From assembly GCA_949358305.1 (NCBI GenBank), contig OX442316.1:2294001-2358000 (forward strand): DNA of 64,000 bases. The letters are read 5' to 3'. Under the pieces are notes generated by a model. The model was given only the letters and a program-made list of their open reading frames with translations, was not told where the DNA came from and searched no databases. This DNA comes from Strigamia acuminata (Eukaryota > Arthropoda > Chilopoda > Geophilomorpha > Linotaeniidae). Position 1 is the stretch's first letter. The number at the start of each line of letters is the position of its first letter. Shown here piece after piece: positions 1 to 11,315 of the stretch. The position numbers were made by a program, and so were the translations under genes.

Positions 1-367
1 GAGATGGAACGATACCCTTAGGAACATGTTACATGCTTGGTTTGGAAAAAAAAAGAAATCCATAGATGTTGTAGGTCGTAGTTCGACCAGGACCCGGTGC
101 GATTGTTTTTATGTGCTTTGTTGGTCATTGTTTTCAGTGCTTGTCGGTGTAGTTTGGGCGCCTGGTGTGGTTGCACCGCTCGATCCTATCTTGAGCTGGT
201 CAAGCTCATCACTGTTTGAATTAAGTAATAGAAGATTAATTTCTGAAGATTTGCAAAAGTAAGACCAAAAGTGGTTATGTAATCTAAACATTAAGTTTAT
301 TAAGGAATCGTATACATCGGATATATAAATAACTACATCTTGATTAAGCTTAGCCGAAGTAGTGCCC
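1..367. other. 3' flank of NOS-A, non-coding
   Basis: This is the region downstream of the minus-strand NOS-A gene. From about position 112 inward it is the inverted counterpart of the DNA just after the NOS-B stop codon (to about 25952), including the stretch around 113-175. Left of about 112 I see no match to the rest of the window. Short open frames here are not credible genes. Confidence 0.6.
296..301 (-). promoter_or_regulatory. poly(A) signal of NOS-A
   Basis: AATAAA on the minus strand, about 70 bases after the NOS-A stop codon. The same signal sits at the equivalent place behind NOS-B (25779-25784). Confidence 0.7.
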
Positions 368-3300
368 TTAGAAGCTGCGTTTGCCGACATTTATAAAAAT
401 ATCTTCATGTATCCTTTCGGATTCTTTCAATTCTTGCATAGTTGTAGCGCTTTGTTGCTTCAGTACCCGTTCGAGAACAGCTCTCACATCTGCTGCCATG
501 ACTGCATCTCCACAAATATAAATGTGCCCTCCATCTTGAATATGCTTTACAACTTGGTCAGCATCTCTTGACAACAAATGTTGCACGTAAGTCTAATGGG
601 AATAGAACAAAGTTTATGAGAAAAAGGCATGTTATGATTTAAGGCAGTGATTACCTTGTGACTGGTATTCCATCTGGAATAAGCGGTCTCAATCGAAGAC
701 AAAACACCTCGCTGGAAAAGGAGTTGAGTTTCATCGTAGAAAAGATGATCAGCGGCTGGATGTCTGCAGCCAAAATACAACTTTATCGCTCCGAAGACTT
801 TGCCAGCGTTCTTCTGCATCTCGAATTGTCGTTGTTGCCAAAACCCGCGGAACGGAGCGAGCCCGGTGCCTGCTCCCACCATCAGCACAGGAGTTGATGG
901 GTTTGTGGGCAAATGGAAATGGGCAGCTTGTCGTACAAAATATGGAATTTTGCTACCCAATGGTATATCGTTCAAGAAATTTGAGCAAAGTCCTGAATTG
1001 CTGCAAGTTCCATCTGTTAATAGAAGAAAAGATGATTAGATGGATCCATGAAAACAGTCTATCAAGCTCTAAAGATGTGCATCATTATTGCAAATTATTT
1101 ATTGTATCTGCTTAAAGTGAAAACTCATTGAGCTGTATCACTACTGGGCATATTATTTCGGGTAAACAGCTTTTGGCAAACAGCTTTTGCCATGTAGCCT
1201 TTGGCATACGGCTTTTTGTGAACAGCCTCTGGGATTTGCCTTTTGTTTCTGACATTATCTTATACTAGTCTGTAGATTGTTGCTTTACCTTTGCTGTTGG
1301 TGATGACCACACCAACTGTCAAGTGGATTTCGTTGGGTGCGAAAGCGAGGGAATTGCTGATGGAGTAGAGTCGTGGTTGCAAGATTGGAAGCCGTTCCAG
1401 AAGGAAGGTACAATCAGGTTTCAAGGACGGAAATTCCTTCAACACATCAAGTACATTTGGAAGTTTTTCGTTTCTCCATTTGTTGTGTTCCTTTTCATCC
1501 TGTACACCAGAAGAGCAATAAACATTAGTCGCGTTTCTTATACAGAAAATAAAAATTGTATTACCATAGCCAGGAGCTGCAGTTTCTTCAGATCATTTTC
1601 ATCATTTGTGAATTTGCTTAATTCATCCAGGAATTGTTGGTCAGGACAACCACTTATGTCCAATAAGTTGGCGAATGCCATTGTTAACGAACAAGCCGGT
1701 AGACGGTTTGCCGGTTGCCATCCGTCTTGTACGCGTTTCTGAACTTGAAAGGTTGAGTTTGCATCCTCTAGTACATTAAGCCGAGCCAGTAAATCGCGCA
1801 CTAATCTTTTGGGATTAGTTGGAAAGATGGCCACATGGTCTCCAGGTTCATGCCTCTGGCTGGAACTGAGTTTTAGGAACGTAGTCTTGCGGCTCGAACG
1901 ATAAGCTTGCAGATCGTCTCTATCCAGCAGTTCACTGTGATTGATTTGACGATTGTGAGTTTTGGAGAGCGCTAGAATCAGATGGAGATATCTTTGTTAA
2001 TTTTGCTAAACTGGTGATAAAATCAAATGACTTACCCATAAATACATCCTTGACAGCGGAAGCCGGATTAACAGGGTTTAGGCGTCTGTTTTCGGCTTTC
2101 CATTCCAGATCGGATTCTAGACTGCTCGTGAAGGCATCTTTGTCACCAATGTCTATACCGAATGCTGTGCAAGTAGCCTAAAGAGTAAAGAATTGAACAA
2201 AATGTTCTCCACAAGGGGTGCAAGAAGGAACTTACTGGAAATAACTTGCGAGTCCATTCTAAGAAGGCTTTGTCTTGGCCTTTGAGTTCGTCGGCAGTTG
2301 TCACCGGGAGGATTGCCTCGCTTCCAAGTGCGGCCAGACTGTCGTGACAAAAGTAGCCAAATTGACAGAAGTCGGGGTAGGCGCTTGAACCCAAGGCAAA
2401 CACCGAAAACCTGTAATGGTAAAGAATTTTAGTCCTGATTTTCCATCGATTTGGATTAACCTCTAATACATACTTGAGATTGCGAATTTCTTTATCGCAC
2501 ATGGAATTGTTGTTATTGGCGTCGAGAGAAGAGCAAACTTTCTTCAGCCGTGAGAAGAATTTCTAATCGGGAAAGAAAATATTAAACATTGCTCCTTGTC
2601 TATTGCACCTTCGTTTCTCTTACCTTTCCATTTTCTGGCGAACCACCATTTCCAAAGGTGCTGGTCACTACGAGCAAGAGTTGCTCTTTCTGTCCCAAAA
2701 GAGACAAATCATAATCATGCATGCACTTCAACTCTGCTCTGAAAGTAGATCCAAACATAGCGGCTAGTTTCTCGGCAAACGACTCGGATCTTCCTGTTTC
2801 CGAAGCGTACAAGACCGTGACGCGGCTTCTTTTCAACATCGGTCTGACTAACCATCGAACGGATCTAGCCACGCTCCTGAAGCTCAGTTTAACTGCTCTT
2901 CCATTGGCATCTACAGGCTTGTTTTGCCACTTGTGGGTCTTCCACGCTTCGGCAGACAATCCGAAAGCTGGCGTTAGATTGTAGGTGAGCATTTCTTGGT
3001 GATATATCAGAAGAATGCTGCTGCTTATCGTTGGCACGAGTTTTCGCCAGTCTCCTGGACATCCTCCGCGAAGCTTTTGCTCTTTGTTGAAGAAGGCCAA
3101 GAAGAGTTCAGAAGCTGAATGGTGGTCTAAAATGGACACTCCGGCTTCCTAACAAAGGAAATATTGCTGGTTAGACAATGCTAAGACAATGCAGGGACTA
3201 CGCTAAGACAACGCTAATTAGACGGTAAGCAACGTTTTAGCAATAATAACTTACTCGGTAACTGTACAAAATTGCTGCATTAAGTTCAACGAGTGCTTGT

Positions 3301-5089
3301 TCCTTCCACAGCGTAGAGGCCACTGAAGTATCCAAATTCATCCCTTCTGCCACTTTCTACGGAGGTTAAATATTCACATTATACACTGAATATAGAATAT
3401 AGACAAATATGACGCATACCTTGAGAAGATTTGCATCGTTGATAAGCATTTGGTCCGCAACTTCCGAAGAGATTTGCAAGTGGCTGAGAGGAGCTGCCGG
3501 GAATTGAAGACCGCCGATTTTAAGAAATTGGTCAGCACGAGACGTCCACGCGGGCCATTTGATGTCGAGTTCTTCGAAGCAGGGAAATGTGGGATGTCGC
3601 AAAGCCACTTCCAAGACGAGGTCTTGGGGCAGTTCGAACATTTCCGGGTCTCGGCCCGACTCGTTAACAACGACGGGAAGCAAGTCGTTGAAGGAGCCGG
3701 TTCCTCTCCAACCCAACCGCTCGCACAACTGCGTCAGGTAGAGGTTGTCCGGATTGCCCACTACCGTGTTGTCTTCTCGGCGATAAGCGGCGTACGACAC
3801 CAAACTTCGGTTCCACACACGACATCCATCCGAAGGGAAAACACTCACTACGGGTCTTGAAGAAAAAAAGAAAAAATAGCATTAAAATTTAAACCATAAA
3901 AGTTTGGTCATGTGATAAGTGTTAGTTACGTAACACAAGTTTAGGTCATGTGACCGATTTTTTGGTTTTGTGAGAAAATTTTGGTGTTTCTGTTACTAAA
4001 AATTCTTTATTATTTAGTGGTATTTATTTACCTGATTTTTCCGCCATCGTTGGTTCGTTTTATGTGTTCACAGAGCGCCGTGAACGTTCCTAGAGCGCTG
4101 CGGACGTGTCGTTGGTCGAGCACCGCCAGGTTTTCCCAGTCGTAGCGTGCGAGGGAAGTGGGTGCGTTTCGCCAAGCAAGTCGCGCTCCGAATTCCAATT
4201 CTTCGGGCGTCAAATCGTAGTCGTTGAAAGTGTTTACACTTTCCAGTACTTTTTGCACACGACCTTCTTCTTCGATTGTGTTTTTCCTGTTTGGGGAAAT
4301 TGGATTGTTTTAGAGTTTGGTTTTGGTTTGGTTGAGGTGTTGAGTTTGTTTACTTGTTGATTGAGGCGTAGAATTCGTCGAAAAATGATTGAATTTCGTC
4401 TTTGTCGATCTGGTCGGTGTCCAATAAGAGCTTTTCTCTGTGCGCGGTAAGGCAGAGACCTTGGTTGCAACAGGGGAGCTAATTTAAATCGGAATTAATT
4501 AATTAATTAAAAATTGAATTTAAATTTCATATTCCAATATAAAATTGTGCGCACACAAATTTTCATAGGAAGTTTCAAAAATTGACATAAAATGTCTGGA
4601 AGTTCCAAAAAAAAGGTCTAAACTTTCCGAAAAGGTTAAAATATTTTCAAAAAAGTCTGAATAAAGTCTAAAAAAGTCTAAAAAATTTAAAAAGAAGTCT
4701 AAAAGATCTCCAAAAAGTCTACCGGTAAAAACCTTTCAAAAAAGTCTAAAAACATCTAAAAAATGTCTAAAAGTTTTCAAAAAATTCTAAAAGTTCTTAA
4801 AAAAGTCTAAAAGTTTTCAGATACCGGTATTCTAAATTTCGCCCAAAAATATCCAAAATGTCGATTAGAATCAAAATATACCCTGAATTTAAAAAAATCA
4901 ATTGCAAAATAAAATGAAGATTGGTCGAACCTTAACGTTGAAGTGTAGCGTATCATCGTGAATCTTCTTAGTCGAAATATTCTTGACTGCAATCGGCGCT
5001 TTCCTTTCCACCACCTTCTTCTTCTCCCCCTGCGTTCTTCTTCCACTGCCTTGCTGCATCCTATTCTTCCCTTCGGTAATGACAGTCAT
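368..5089 (-). CDS. NOS: Nitric oxide synthase-like gene, copy A (13 exons)
   Basis: NOS makes NO and citrulline from arginine using NADPH, FAD, FMN, heme and tetrahydrobiopterin, with calmodulin control. Exons on the minus strand: 5089-4931, 4478-4354, 4286-4032, 3855-3420, 3356-3255, 3148-2624, 2562-2474, 2410-2236, 2177-2036, 1971-1565, 1499-1289, 1013-655, 592-368. All junctions are GT-AG and the phases join, giving 1069 residues. Visible are the zinc CX4C (C57, C62), a basic CaM-binding segment (about 443-468), FMN motif YASETGRS, FAD motif QPRLYSIS, NADPH motif GAGTGLAPFR and GGHIYICGD. The heme motif reads WRNAPTSLAR, where the family has WRNAxRC[IV]GR, so the heme cysteine is serine (codon 4156-4154). 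The start is the first ATG after a TATA box and matches the other two copies. The fold assignment is secure; NO-forming activity is doubtful. Confidence 0.93.
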
Positions 5090-5163
5090 GGTGCTAATTA
5101 AACTTCTTTACTCTTAACCTGCTCAAACAGATATGAATGAAATCCCCAAGCAGTTCCTTCGTC

Positions 5164-5171
5164 TTATATAC
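5164..5171 (-). promoter_or_regulatory. TATA box of NOS-A
   Basis: TATATAAG on the minus strand, about 75 bases upstream of the NOS-A ATG and identical in copies B and C. Further upstream, also shared, are an inverted CCAAT (ATTGG) near 5245 and an inverted repeat GGAAAC-N2-GTTTCC near 5272-5285. Confidence 0.65.
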
Positions 5172-5561
5172 GATGGCAGCTTTAGTCACATCCTGACATC
5201 ATTACAAAGGGGAAAATTCGAAATCTGACCTGCGTAAAAGCCAATAGGGATCTGAAGACGGAAATCTTTACGGAAACACGTTTCCGATGATGCAGATAAT
5301 CGAGCACATTTTTATTGATATTGGATTACAAAAAACATAAACAGAAAACAAATAGATAATTAAACTTTTTTTTTTTTATTTTGTTATTTTTAAAATTAAA
5401 TTTTAAAAAATTAAATTTTTCAGAAAACAATTTTAAAAAATTGAATTTACTTAAAAAAATTTAAATTTTTCTTAAAAAATTTAAACAAAATTAAATTTTT
5501 TCTAAAAAATTTAAAAAAAATTGAAATTTTCTTAAAAAATTAAAAAAAAATTGAATTTTTC

Positions 5562-5738
5562 TTAAAACATTTAACTTTTATTGATTTTTTCTTAAAACAT
5601 TTAACTTTTATTGATTTTTCCTAAAAACATTTAACTTTTATTGATTTTTTCTAAAAACATTTAACTTTTATTGATTTTTTCTAAAAACATTTAACTTTTA
5701 TTTAATTTTTCTAAAAACATTTAACTTTTATTTAATTA
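5562..5738. repeat. 30-bp AT-rich tandem repeat upstream of NOS-A
   Basis: About six head-to-tail units of roughly 30 bp, with a core aaacatttaacttttattga. The matching place upstream of NOS-B and NOS-C is also AT-rich but lacks this array, so it expanded after the duplication or was lost elsewhere. Confidence 0.7.
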
Positions 5739-5905
5739 AATTTAATTTTATAAAATATTTAGGTTGATATTCATAACGTTTTTTTGTCATTTATTCGTGA
5801 TATTTCTGAGAAAAAAGACAACAAACATGATGTCAGTGGTATTGTTTTTATTGTAATAAAGTTCCTGGTGTTACGCCCTCGTCCCTTAGTGGGTGGATTA
5901 TAACT

Positions 5906-6794
5906 TCCAAAAAAAATTACATCATTCTAATAATTAAACATAAACAAAACGACTATTCCTTGTGCTAGTGCACAGGGGTAAAAAGACTCGACCTATGGTA
6001 GTTAAGCCAACCTTGTAGTGAACAAACCTTATTTTATCTGACAGTGAATGGAGTTCCAATCAGGCACAATCAGACAAAAGGAAAAATCCATTCAGAATTC
6101 ACCGAGCGACGTCTTCAGGCGAGAAGACTGAAGACTCTAGTGATATTAAAAAAAAGTTGGACAGAGACTTAAGAGTCTCAATATAGCTTACTTCCCCCTC
6201 TGTCCAGAAGAATCTAAGGGCATTTTGGACATGCACATTTACTCCAGGGGGTAGCCAATGCTGGAAATCTCCGACAGGCAAGGATTTTGGATTTCAAAAT
6301 CCTTGAAATCTCATGAAATCCTGGAAATCCTAGAAATCTTTGAAATCTCATGAAATCCTGGAAATCTTATAAATTATCTTCCAAATTGTCGCAAATTCTA
6401 GCAAAATTTTTTAAGAAACCCACATGATATTCTGAGAAACCCTTGTGAAATCCTGAGAAATCCTTGTGAAATCCTGAAACCCTTAGCAAATCCTTGAAAT
6501 CCTTAGCAAATCCCTGAAATCTTCGAAATCTTTTAAATCTCATGAATTTCTGGAAATCCTGGAAATCTTATAAATTCATGAAAATTGAGTTGGACATCTC
6601 GCACAGGCAAAGATTTTTGATTTCAAAATCCTTGAAATCTCATGAAATCTTCAAGGATTTCAAAATGTCGAACGCAATTTTTGCGATTGGCTACTCCCTC
6701 GCATTCACTAGATGACACGTGGTATTGAAAAGTTTCATGATGTCACTCACTATGTCAGCCAATGAAATTGTTGCTGCAGACAGAGATGAAACCA
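5906..6794. repeat. Spacer with degenerate short-period repeats
   Basis: This spacer lies between the palindrome arm and the start of the B/C direct repeat. From about 6268 to 6665 it is built from many imperfect copies of short units such as gaaatcctgg, cttgaaatc and catgaaatc. Near its start and end are similar phrases around ggatttcaaaatcc. I find no gene here. Confidence 0.5.
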
Positions 6795-8918
6795 ATCAGC
6801 TTTTAGTTTCATTTCTCTTCTCTAAACCGACAGAACGTTGCCCAAACTCCTATCGGTTGAGCAGGATTACGCCTAACTGTGGACTGTGCTTTACTACGCG
6901 GAGAAGTACTGAGAAGTACGGAGAAGTTCTGTTTATTTTCAATGAATTCCAGTGTAAAAAAAGATTAGAATGATTGATTTTATTTAATTGGGAATAAAAT
7001 GTTTATTAAATTATCTAAATCTGCTTTTTCCTCTTTTAATTAGTCAAAGCAGAGTTTGATGGTTTCTTTTGGCAGGTAAACAAAGGTTTAGTTTTTTATT
7101 GGTTGTTTTGTCTAGTTAGATTACAATTCTGGTGTTATGGACTACTTTTTTGTGCCACTACACCAGTGACACGGCTCAACCAATAGGAGTTTGGACAACG
7201 TTGGAGTCTCGCCAGAGTGGCAATTTTGGCCCGTGGTTCCATTTCATCGAGTTCAGGTCTATTCCAACAACTATTCCAATTTTTTCAAGCATTTTTGATT
7301 CCGTGTGTTCACCGCCTTATCATTTCCTGGTAATTAAGTTTAAAAGATTGGTATCGCAACCACACCTTATCCCTTCATCGAGGAAAATAGTAACAGAATT
7401 TATTTTAACAGCTAATTGTGAAATTATGAATGAAAACAATTCCCAGAATTTTGAAGTAAATAAAATTCCTTTGTTTCATCAGAAAAATAATTAACCCAAT
7501 ATAAATTATACGTAATAAAATGTGAAAGGAGAGTGGGAAATTCATCACTAACATTTCTACTTTATTTGACGCATTATGATAAAGGGAAAGTTCCTATCGT
7601 ACACAATATTTCGCGTAATAAATTGTCAATGCTTTTATGAATCCAGCTACTGTTTGATGGTCCCAGAAAAACATCTAGCAGTCGGCTCCCACTTGTCTTT
7701 TAACACTAGAACGGCTAGACCGGTCAAAATGACCAGCACAGCTGTTTAAACCAGCTGTAGCAATAAACCCAATGGGTTTCCAATAGTGTTTTTTTTTTCA
7801 CTTTAATCAGCATTTTTCTGAAACCAGTGAAAATAACTGGGTATACGTTTACAACACGTGCATACAACGTCTTGTTTTAAAACAAAAATGGATGGGACTT
7901 TATAAAACCGGATAAAATTAAAATGGAAATTTTGATATCAGACACATGCAACTTTGGATAGATCTGGTTCCCTGACATAGATGATTAAACTATATCTAGC
8001 CATTCACAAAATGCATACCGTACCACCTCGTTTAAACACCCAGGTTCATTATGACGCCGGGCCCGATTTAGCGCCGGGTAGTCATCAGCGATTTACGGAA
8101 TTGGCGCCGGCCCCGATTAAGCGCCGAGTTCCCAAAAATCATCGATTACTTGCTAATAAATGGTGATTTTTGCAAAAAAATCACTAATTTTTCAGTTATG
8201 TGCTGGGCCCGAATAAACGCCGGGGGGGAGTTTGCTCTAAAAACTATTAAAACCAGGCGTTTAAACGAGGTGATACAATATATATATATATATACTAGTA
8301 TATATTACTGCACATTATGGCACATTAATTTATTATTTAGGCAATAAAACTTAGTAAATTATTATTTTCTCAATGGGTCATTATCACCGGTTTTAGACGT
8401 TGTAGATAGAAGGAAATTCCAGCTTCTCTGTAATAAGTGTTAAAATCTAAACTAATTTTTTTCTAGTGCCACTTAACTACTAAACAGTTTTCTGAAGTGG
8501 CCGCTCATCCCTAAAAAAGCCTATGGTCGTTGTAACGAAGCGTGACAGCATTGTACAAGTAGTGAAATCGGGTTATTACGTAAGGACAGTGTTATATTAG
8601 ATCGGCAAAAAATTCTTACTCATCGTAACCTGGAAGCAAAAAGTCATTATTCATTGTTTTCATATTGTCATAAGGTGGTAAAAAAAAGATATCAATTAGA
8701 TTAGAAAAGAATGATTCGTTTATGACCACAAGTTTTCCTTCAGTTAATCATATAGTTTAGTTCACGTGCAAAAAGCCATCAGGTCAGTGAGCGGTGGGGA
8801 AAACCAGGTTTTGTTTACTTCTCTGTTGGCATTCTGAGTTTTTGTTAGTGGGTAGATCATTTGTCGGTAAAAATAAATAATCATATATTTAGAATTTTTA
8901 TGTTTCTATGTTCTATAT
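6795..8918. repeat. Direct repeat block, B side (upstream of NOS-B)
   Basis: Nearly identical to about 56996-59137 in the same orientation. It continues after the RT-1 insertion at 17560 and runs into NOS-B. It is non-coding as far as I can see; short frames in it are conserved only because the DNA is nearly identical. It carries the MITE-like repeat at 8024-8272. Confidence 0.75.
8024..8272. mobile_element. MITE-like 249-bp element, copy 1
   Basis: Ends form an inverted repeat: CACCTCGTTTAAAC on the left and GTTTAAACGAGGTG on the right, continuing imperfectly for about 22 bp. The inside is GC-rich for this region, with several variants of cgccgggcccgatttagcg. There is no coding capacity. 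The second copy at 58243-58491 lies in the duplicated block, so this is one insertion copied with its surroundings. Confidence 0.5.
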
Positions 8919-9462
8919 TGTTACGAGCGCAGACCTCGCTGTACGACAGCGGGCCTAAACGCTCTGTTTAGAGAATTAATTCTGAAAGCTCTCACTAGGC
9001 ACACTGGAGTTTCCAAATCCGCTCACCAGTTGTCACTGTGTTAATTATGCACAGGGCAACTGGACTAATCAATCAAGTAGAGCGGGGGTGGACCCAGAGT
9101 TTACCTGGTGAGCTAAGTGGGTTTGAGAGAGCAGAAATGTTCTGAGCCTCAAACAGTTAACATGGTAAGTAAAGGCTTCTGTGGACCAGCGCACACAGCG
9201 CTTGGTCCCACCCCGCCTTTCCAAATTCATAGAGATATAATTTGATTATCATTCTTGCTTTCTTGCTTTATGTTTATGTAAAATAAAGGATTATGTTTAT
9301 CATTTGATTTTGTTAAGTTTGTAATAAGTCCCATAGAATAAAAGAGATTTATTTAAATGATAAATCAGTTCTCTCAATCATTTCACCTAAAGGATTTCAA
9401 GGTCTTTGCTAAATTAATTAGCATTTGTTATGTGTGTGGATCACCCCAACCCACACGTAACA
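8919..9462 (+). repeat. 5' LTR of RT-1 (544 bp)
   Basis: Begins TGTTACGAGC and ends CCACACGTAACA. It has the same length as the LTR at 17016-17559 and reads the same throughout. It contains a consensus splice donor GTAAGT at 9165-9170 directly after an ATG, and an AATAAA near 9285. Confidence 0.93.
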
Positions 9463-10241
9463 AAGTGGTGGAGATGCGGAATTAAAAGACCCTGTATAAT
9501 TGCTTTATTTAAGAGCTAAAATGTTAGTAAAAATCTGGAATTTTGAGTAAAATAGTTGAAAATTTGTCCCTGAAAATGAGTAAGGTTGAGAAAGCAAATT
9601 GCCTATAATATTATCAGATTTGAAAGCAAATAAAGAGACTTGTGAAAATCAATTTTAGTGTGAAAATTGAGAATTGGGAATGAATATTTAATTGTTTTGT
9701 GTGAAAATGTTGAATATTTAATTATCTTGTGTAAAAGTGTTGAATATTTAAGTGTTTGAGTTGAAACTGAGCATGAATGTTAAATGAGTTTGCATGTTAC
9801 TGAATATTTAATTAGTTGAAAACAATTAAACAGTATTTTAGAATTAAAGCCTAGTTTTAATGATAAATCATTTTAAGGTTATACATATTTTGAATAATTT
9901 TAAGAATTGTAAATAGTTTTAAAACAATTTTAACTCATGCACAGTTATAAGTAATAATATTATGAATTATTTTCTTTTCTCCTTAGCATGGTGAAAGTGT
10001 TTTAGTGATTAGTGTTTCACAGGTGAGGTGAATTTGTGTTTTGTGAGTGTGTGCCTTCTATGGTTGGAGTGGATCCATATTGAAGCTGGATCCTTCAAAT
10101 ATAACATTTCGCAAGAAATCATCAAGTATAATTGCGGAAGACAGAGAGCGACACTACACATTAACAACAGAATTCAAGTCTGATGAACATTTGGATAGTG
10201 AGATAGAACCAGAGGATAGTGAACCTCTAGAAGAAGTCAAG
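9463..10241 (+). other. RT-1 untranslated leader
   Basis: An AT-rich stretch between the LTR and gag. Just after the LTR is TGGTGGAGATGCGG, at the usual primer binding site position, but I could not match it to a tRNA with confidence. From about 9680 to 9800 a phrase around tgaatatttaattgttttgt repeats three or four times. A pyrimidine-rich acceptor (ctccttag, ending near 9988) and a donor (cag|gtgagg, near 10021) may take part in splicing. Confidence 0.5.
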
Positions 10242-11315
10242 ATGGCGACTAGCTCAACTGCAACGTTGGAAACCCTATTAAAAGGACTAGTAGTGCAAAA
10301 GCGCAATCCAGTCAATTATGATACCAGAACGGGGAACATTGACGAATGGATTGTTGGTTATGAAGCGATTGTTGCTACGGATACGGAACGTGCCAAGCAT
10401 CTGCCGATTGTAATGAAGGAAGATGCGCTCTCCTGGTACGTCGAGCAGCTACAAGCTAACCCTAGCTGGGCTTGGGACGAATGGAAAGCAGCATTGCAGA
10501 AAAAATTCCGCCGTAGGCCCGAGCACGTCCTCAATACCCTACACGCCCTTAAGCATGAAGAAGGGACAGCCATTGACTTTATTAAGAAAGTTCTCCACTT
10601 GTGTTCATTTGCCAGACCAGCCCTCAGTGAAACCCAGAAAATCAACTATGTCTATCAGGCTATGAAACAGCCGATAAAAGACAGGTTGATGACAGTTTTT
10701 CCTACAGCTATGGATGATTTGATGGAAAGAGTTCAGCTTTATGAAGCCCATGGAGTGAAGGAAGATCCGTCGACAGCTTTACTGACCCTTGTACAGAAAC
10801 TTGTGGCTGACAAGGCGACCGTCGCACCGTCAACTTATTTGACTGGAGTGGCAGAAGCCCCAAAGTCGCTCGCAGAACTTGTAGCAGAAAACAACTTTCT
10901 AAAAGAACAGAATATGTTTTTGCAGAATGGCGTATTGCAAGAGACGATCTCTCCAATTTTCCATCAAGGGACTTGGTTTACCCCAGTCAACAATCAGCGT
11001 CAAGGAGGAAAATTTTTCCAAGGAACCCAGCAGAAGCAGCAGCAATTCCAGCAAAGTTCTCCGCAGAACTGGCAGAATTTTCAGCAGCAGCAAACTGGAC
11101 CCGGATGTTTCCATCAGCCCAACTGCACCTGCTGTGCGTCACAAAACAGAGGTGGCGGTGGGAAGAGGCGTGATACTTGGCGTTATAATAATAAGAATAA
11201 TGAAGAAAATAATAGTAACCAGGGAAATGGTCCTGCTAACAGTAATTCCGGTAGTGGTAATAACCAAGGAAGAAATCCACCTGGGAATCAAAAACAACAG
11301 AACCGGGGAAACTAG
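10242..11315 (+). CDS. gag: RT-1 Gag
   Basis: The capsid-type polyprotein that packages element RNA. The start used is the only ATG of the open frame (MATSSTATLETLL). The frame is open further left, from about 10047, without another ATG. It is 357 residues long. The central part matches the retrotransposon gag family pattern, with WYVEQLQ, W..W..AL..KF and EEGTAIDFIKK. The C-terminus is Q- and N-rich, then Gly/Arg/Asn-rich with a small cysteine cluster (CFHQPNCTCC), and lacks a canonical CX2CX4HX4C zinc knuckle. It ends with GGA AAC TAG, which is part of the frameshift site into pol. Confidence 0.88.
   Translation: MATSSTATLETLLKGLVVQKRNPVNYDTRTGNIDEWIVGYEAIVATDTERAKHLPIVMKEDALSWYVEQLQANPSWAWDEWKAALQKKFRRRPEHVLNTLHALKHEEGTAIDFIKKVLHLCSFARPALSETQKINYVYQAMKQPIKDRLMTVFPTAMDDLMERVQLYEAHGVKEDPSTALLTLVQKLVADKATVAPSTYLTGVAEAPKSLAELVAENNFLKEQNMFLQNGVLQETISPIFHQGTWFTPVNNQRQGGKFFQGTQQKQQQFQQSSPQNWQNFQQQQTGPGCFHQPNCTCCASQNRGGGGKRRDTWRYNNKNNEENNSNQGNGPANSNSGSGNNQGRNPPGNQKQQNRGN
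11306..11312 (+). promoter_or_regulatory. -1 ribosomal frameshift site of RT-1 (G GGA AAC)
   Basis: The heptamer fits X XXY YYZ in the gag reading frame and sits directly before the gag stop codon TAG (11313-11315). A -1 slip leads into CTA GTA GTG CCA, which is the pol frame. The pol frame is open from 11264, so the overlap is 52 bases. Confidence 0.8.

Larger units (their letters stand above)
112..5905 (-). repeat. Left arm of the NOS-A/NOS-B palindrome
   Basis: This block, read on the minus strand, matches 18140-25952 on the plus strand. It holds the whole NOS-A gene, its promoter and the 3' flank. Exon lengths are the same in both arms. Introns and flanks align with small indels, apart from the 2.4-kb insertion in intron 11 of the right arm. 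Homology upstream ends near the stretch read as acgccctcgtcccttagtgg. Ends are estimates from reading by eye. Confidence 0.75.

Noticed and set aside
3450-3860. 136-codon frame antisense to NOS exon 4, present in all copies
   Set aside because: It exists only because the exon itself is conserved; the amino acid sequence has no family features.
8041-8230. tRNA-like or structured RNA gene in the GC-rich part of the MITE-like element
   Set aside because: The phrases are internal repeats; no cloverleaf, A box or B box could be drawn.
9463-9485. Assigning a specific tRNA primer to RT-1
   Set aside because: TGGTGGAGATGCGG is well placed, but I could not match its complement to a tRNA 3' end with confidence.
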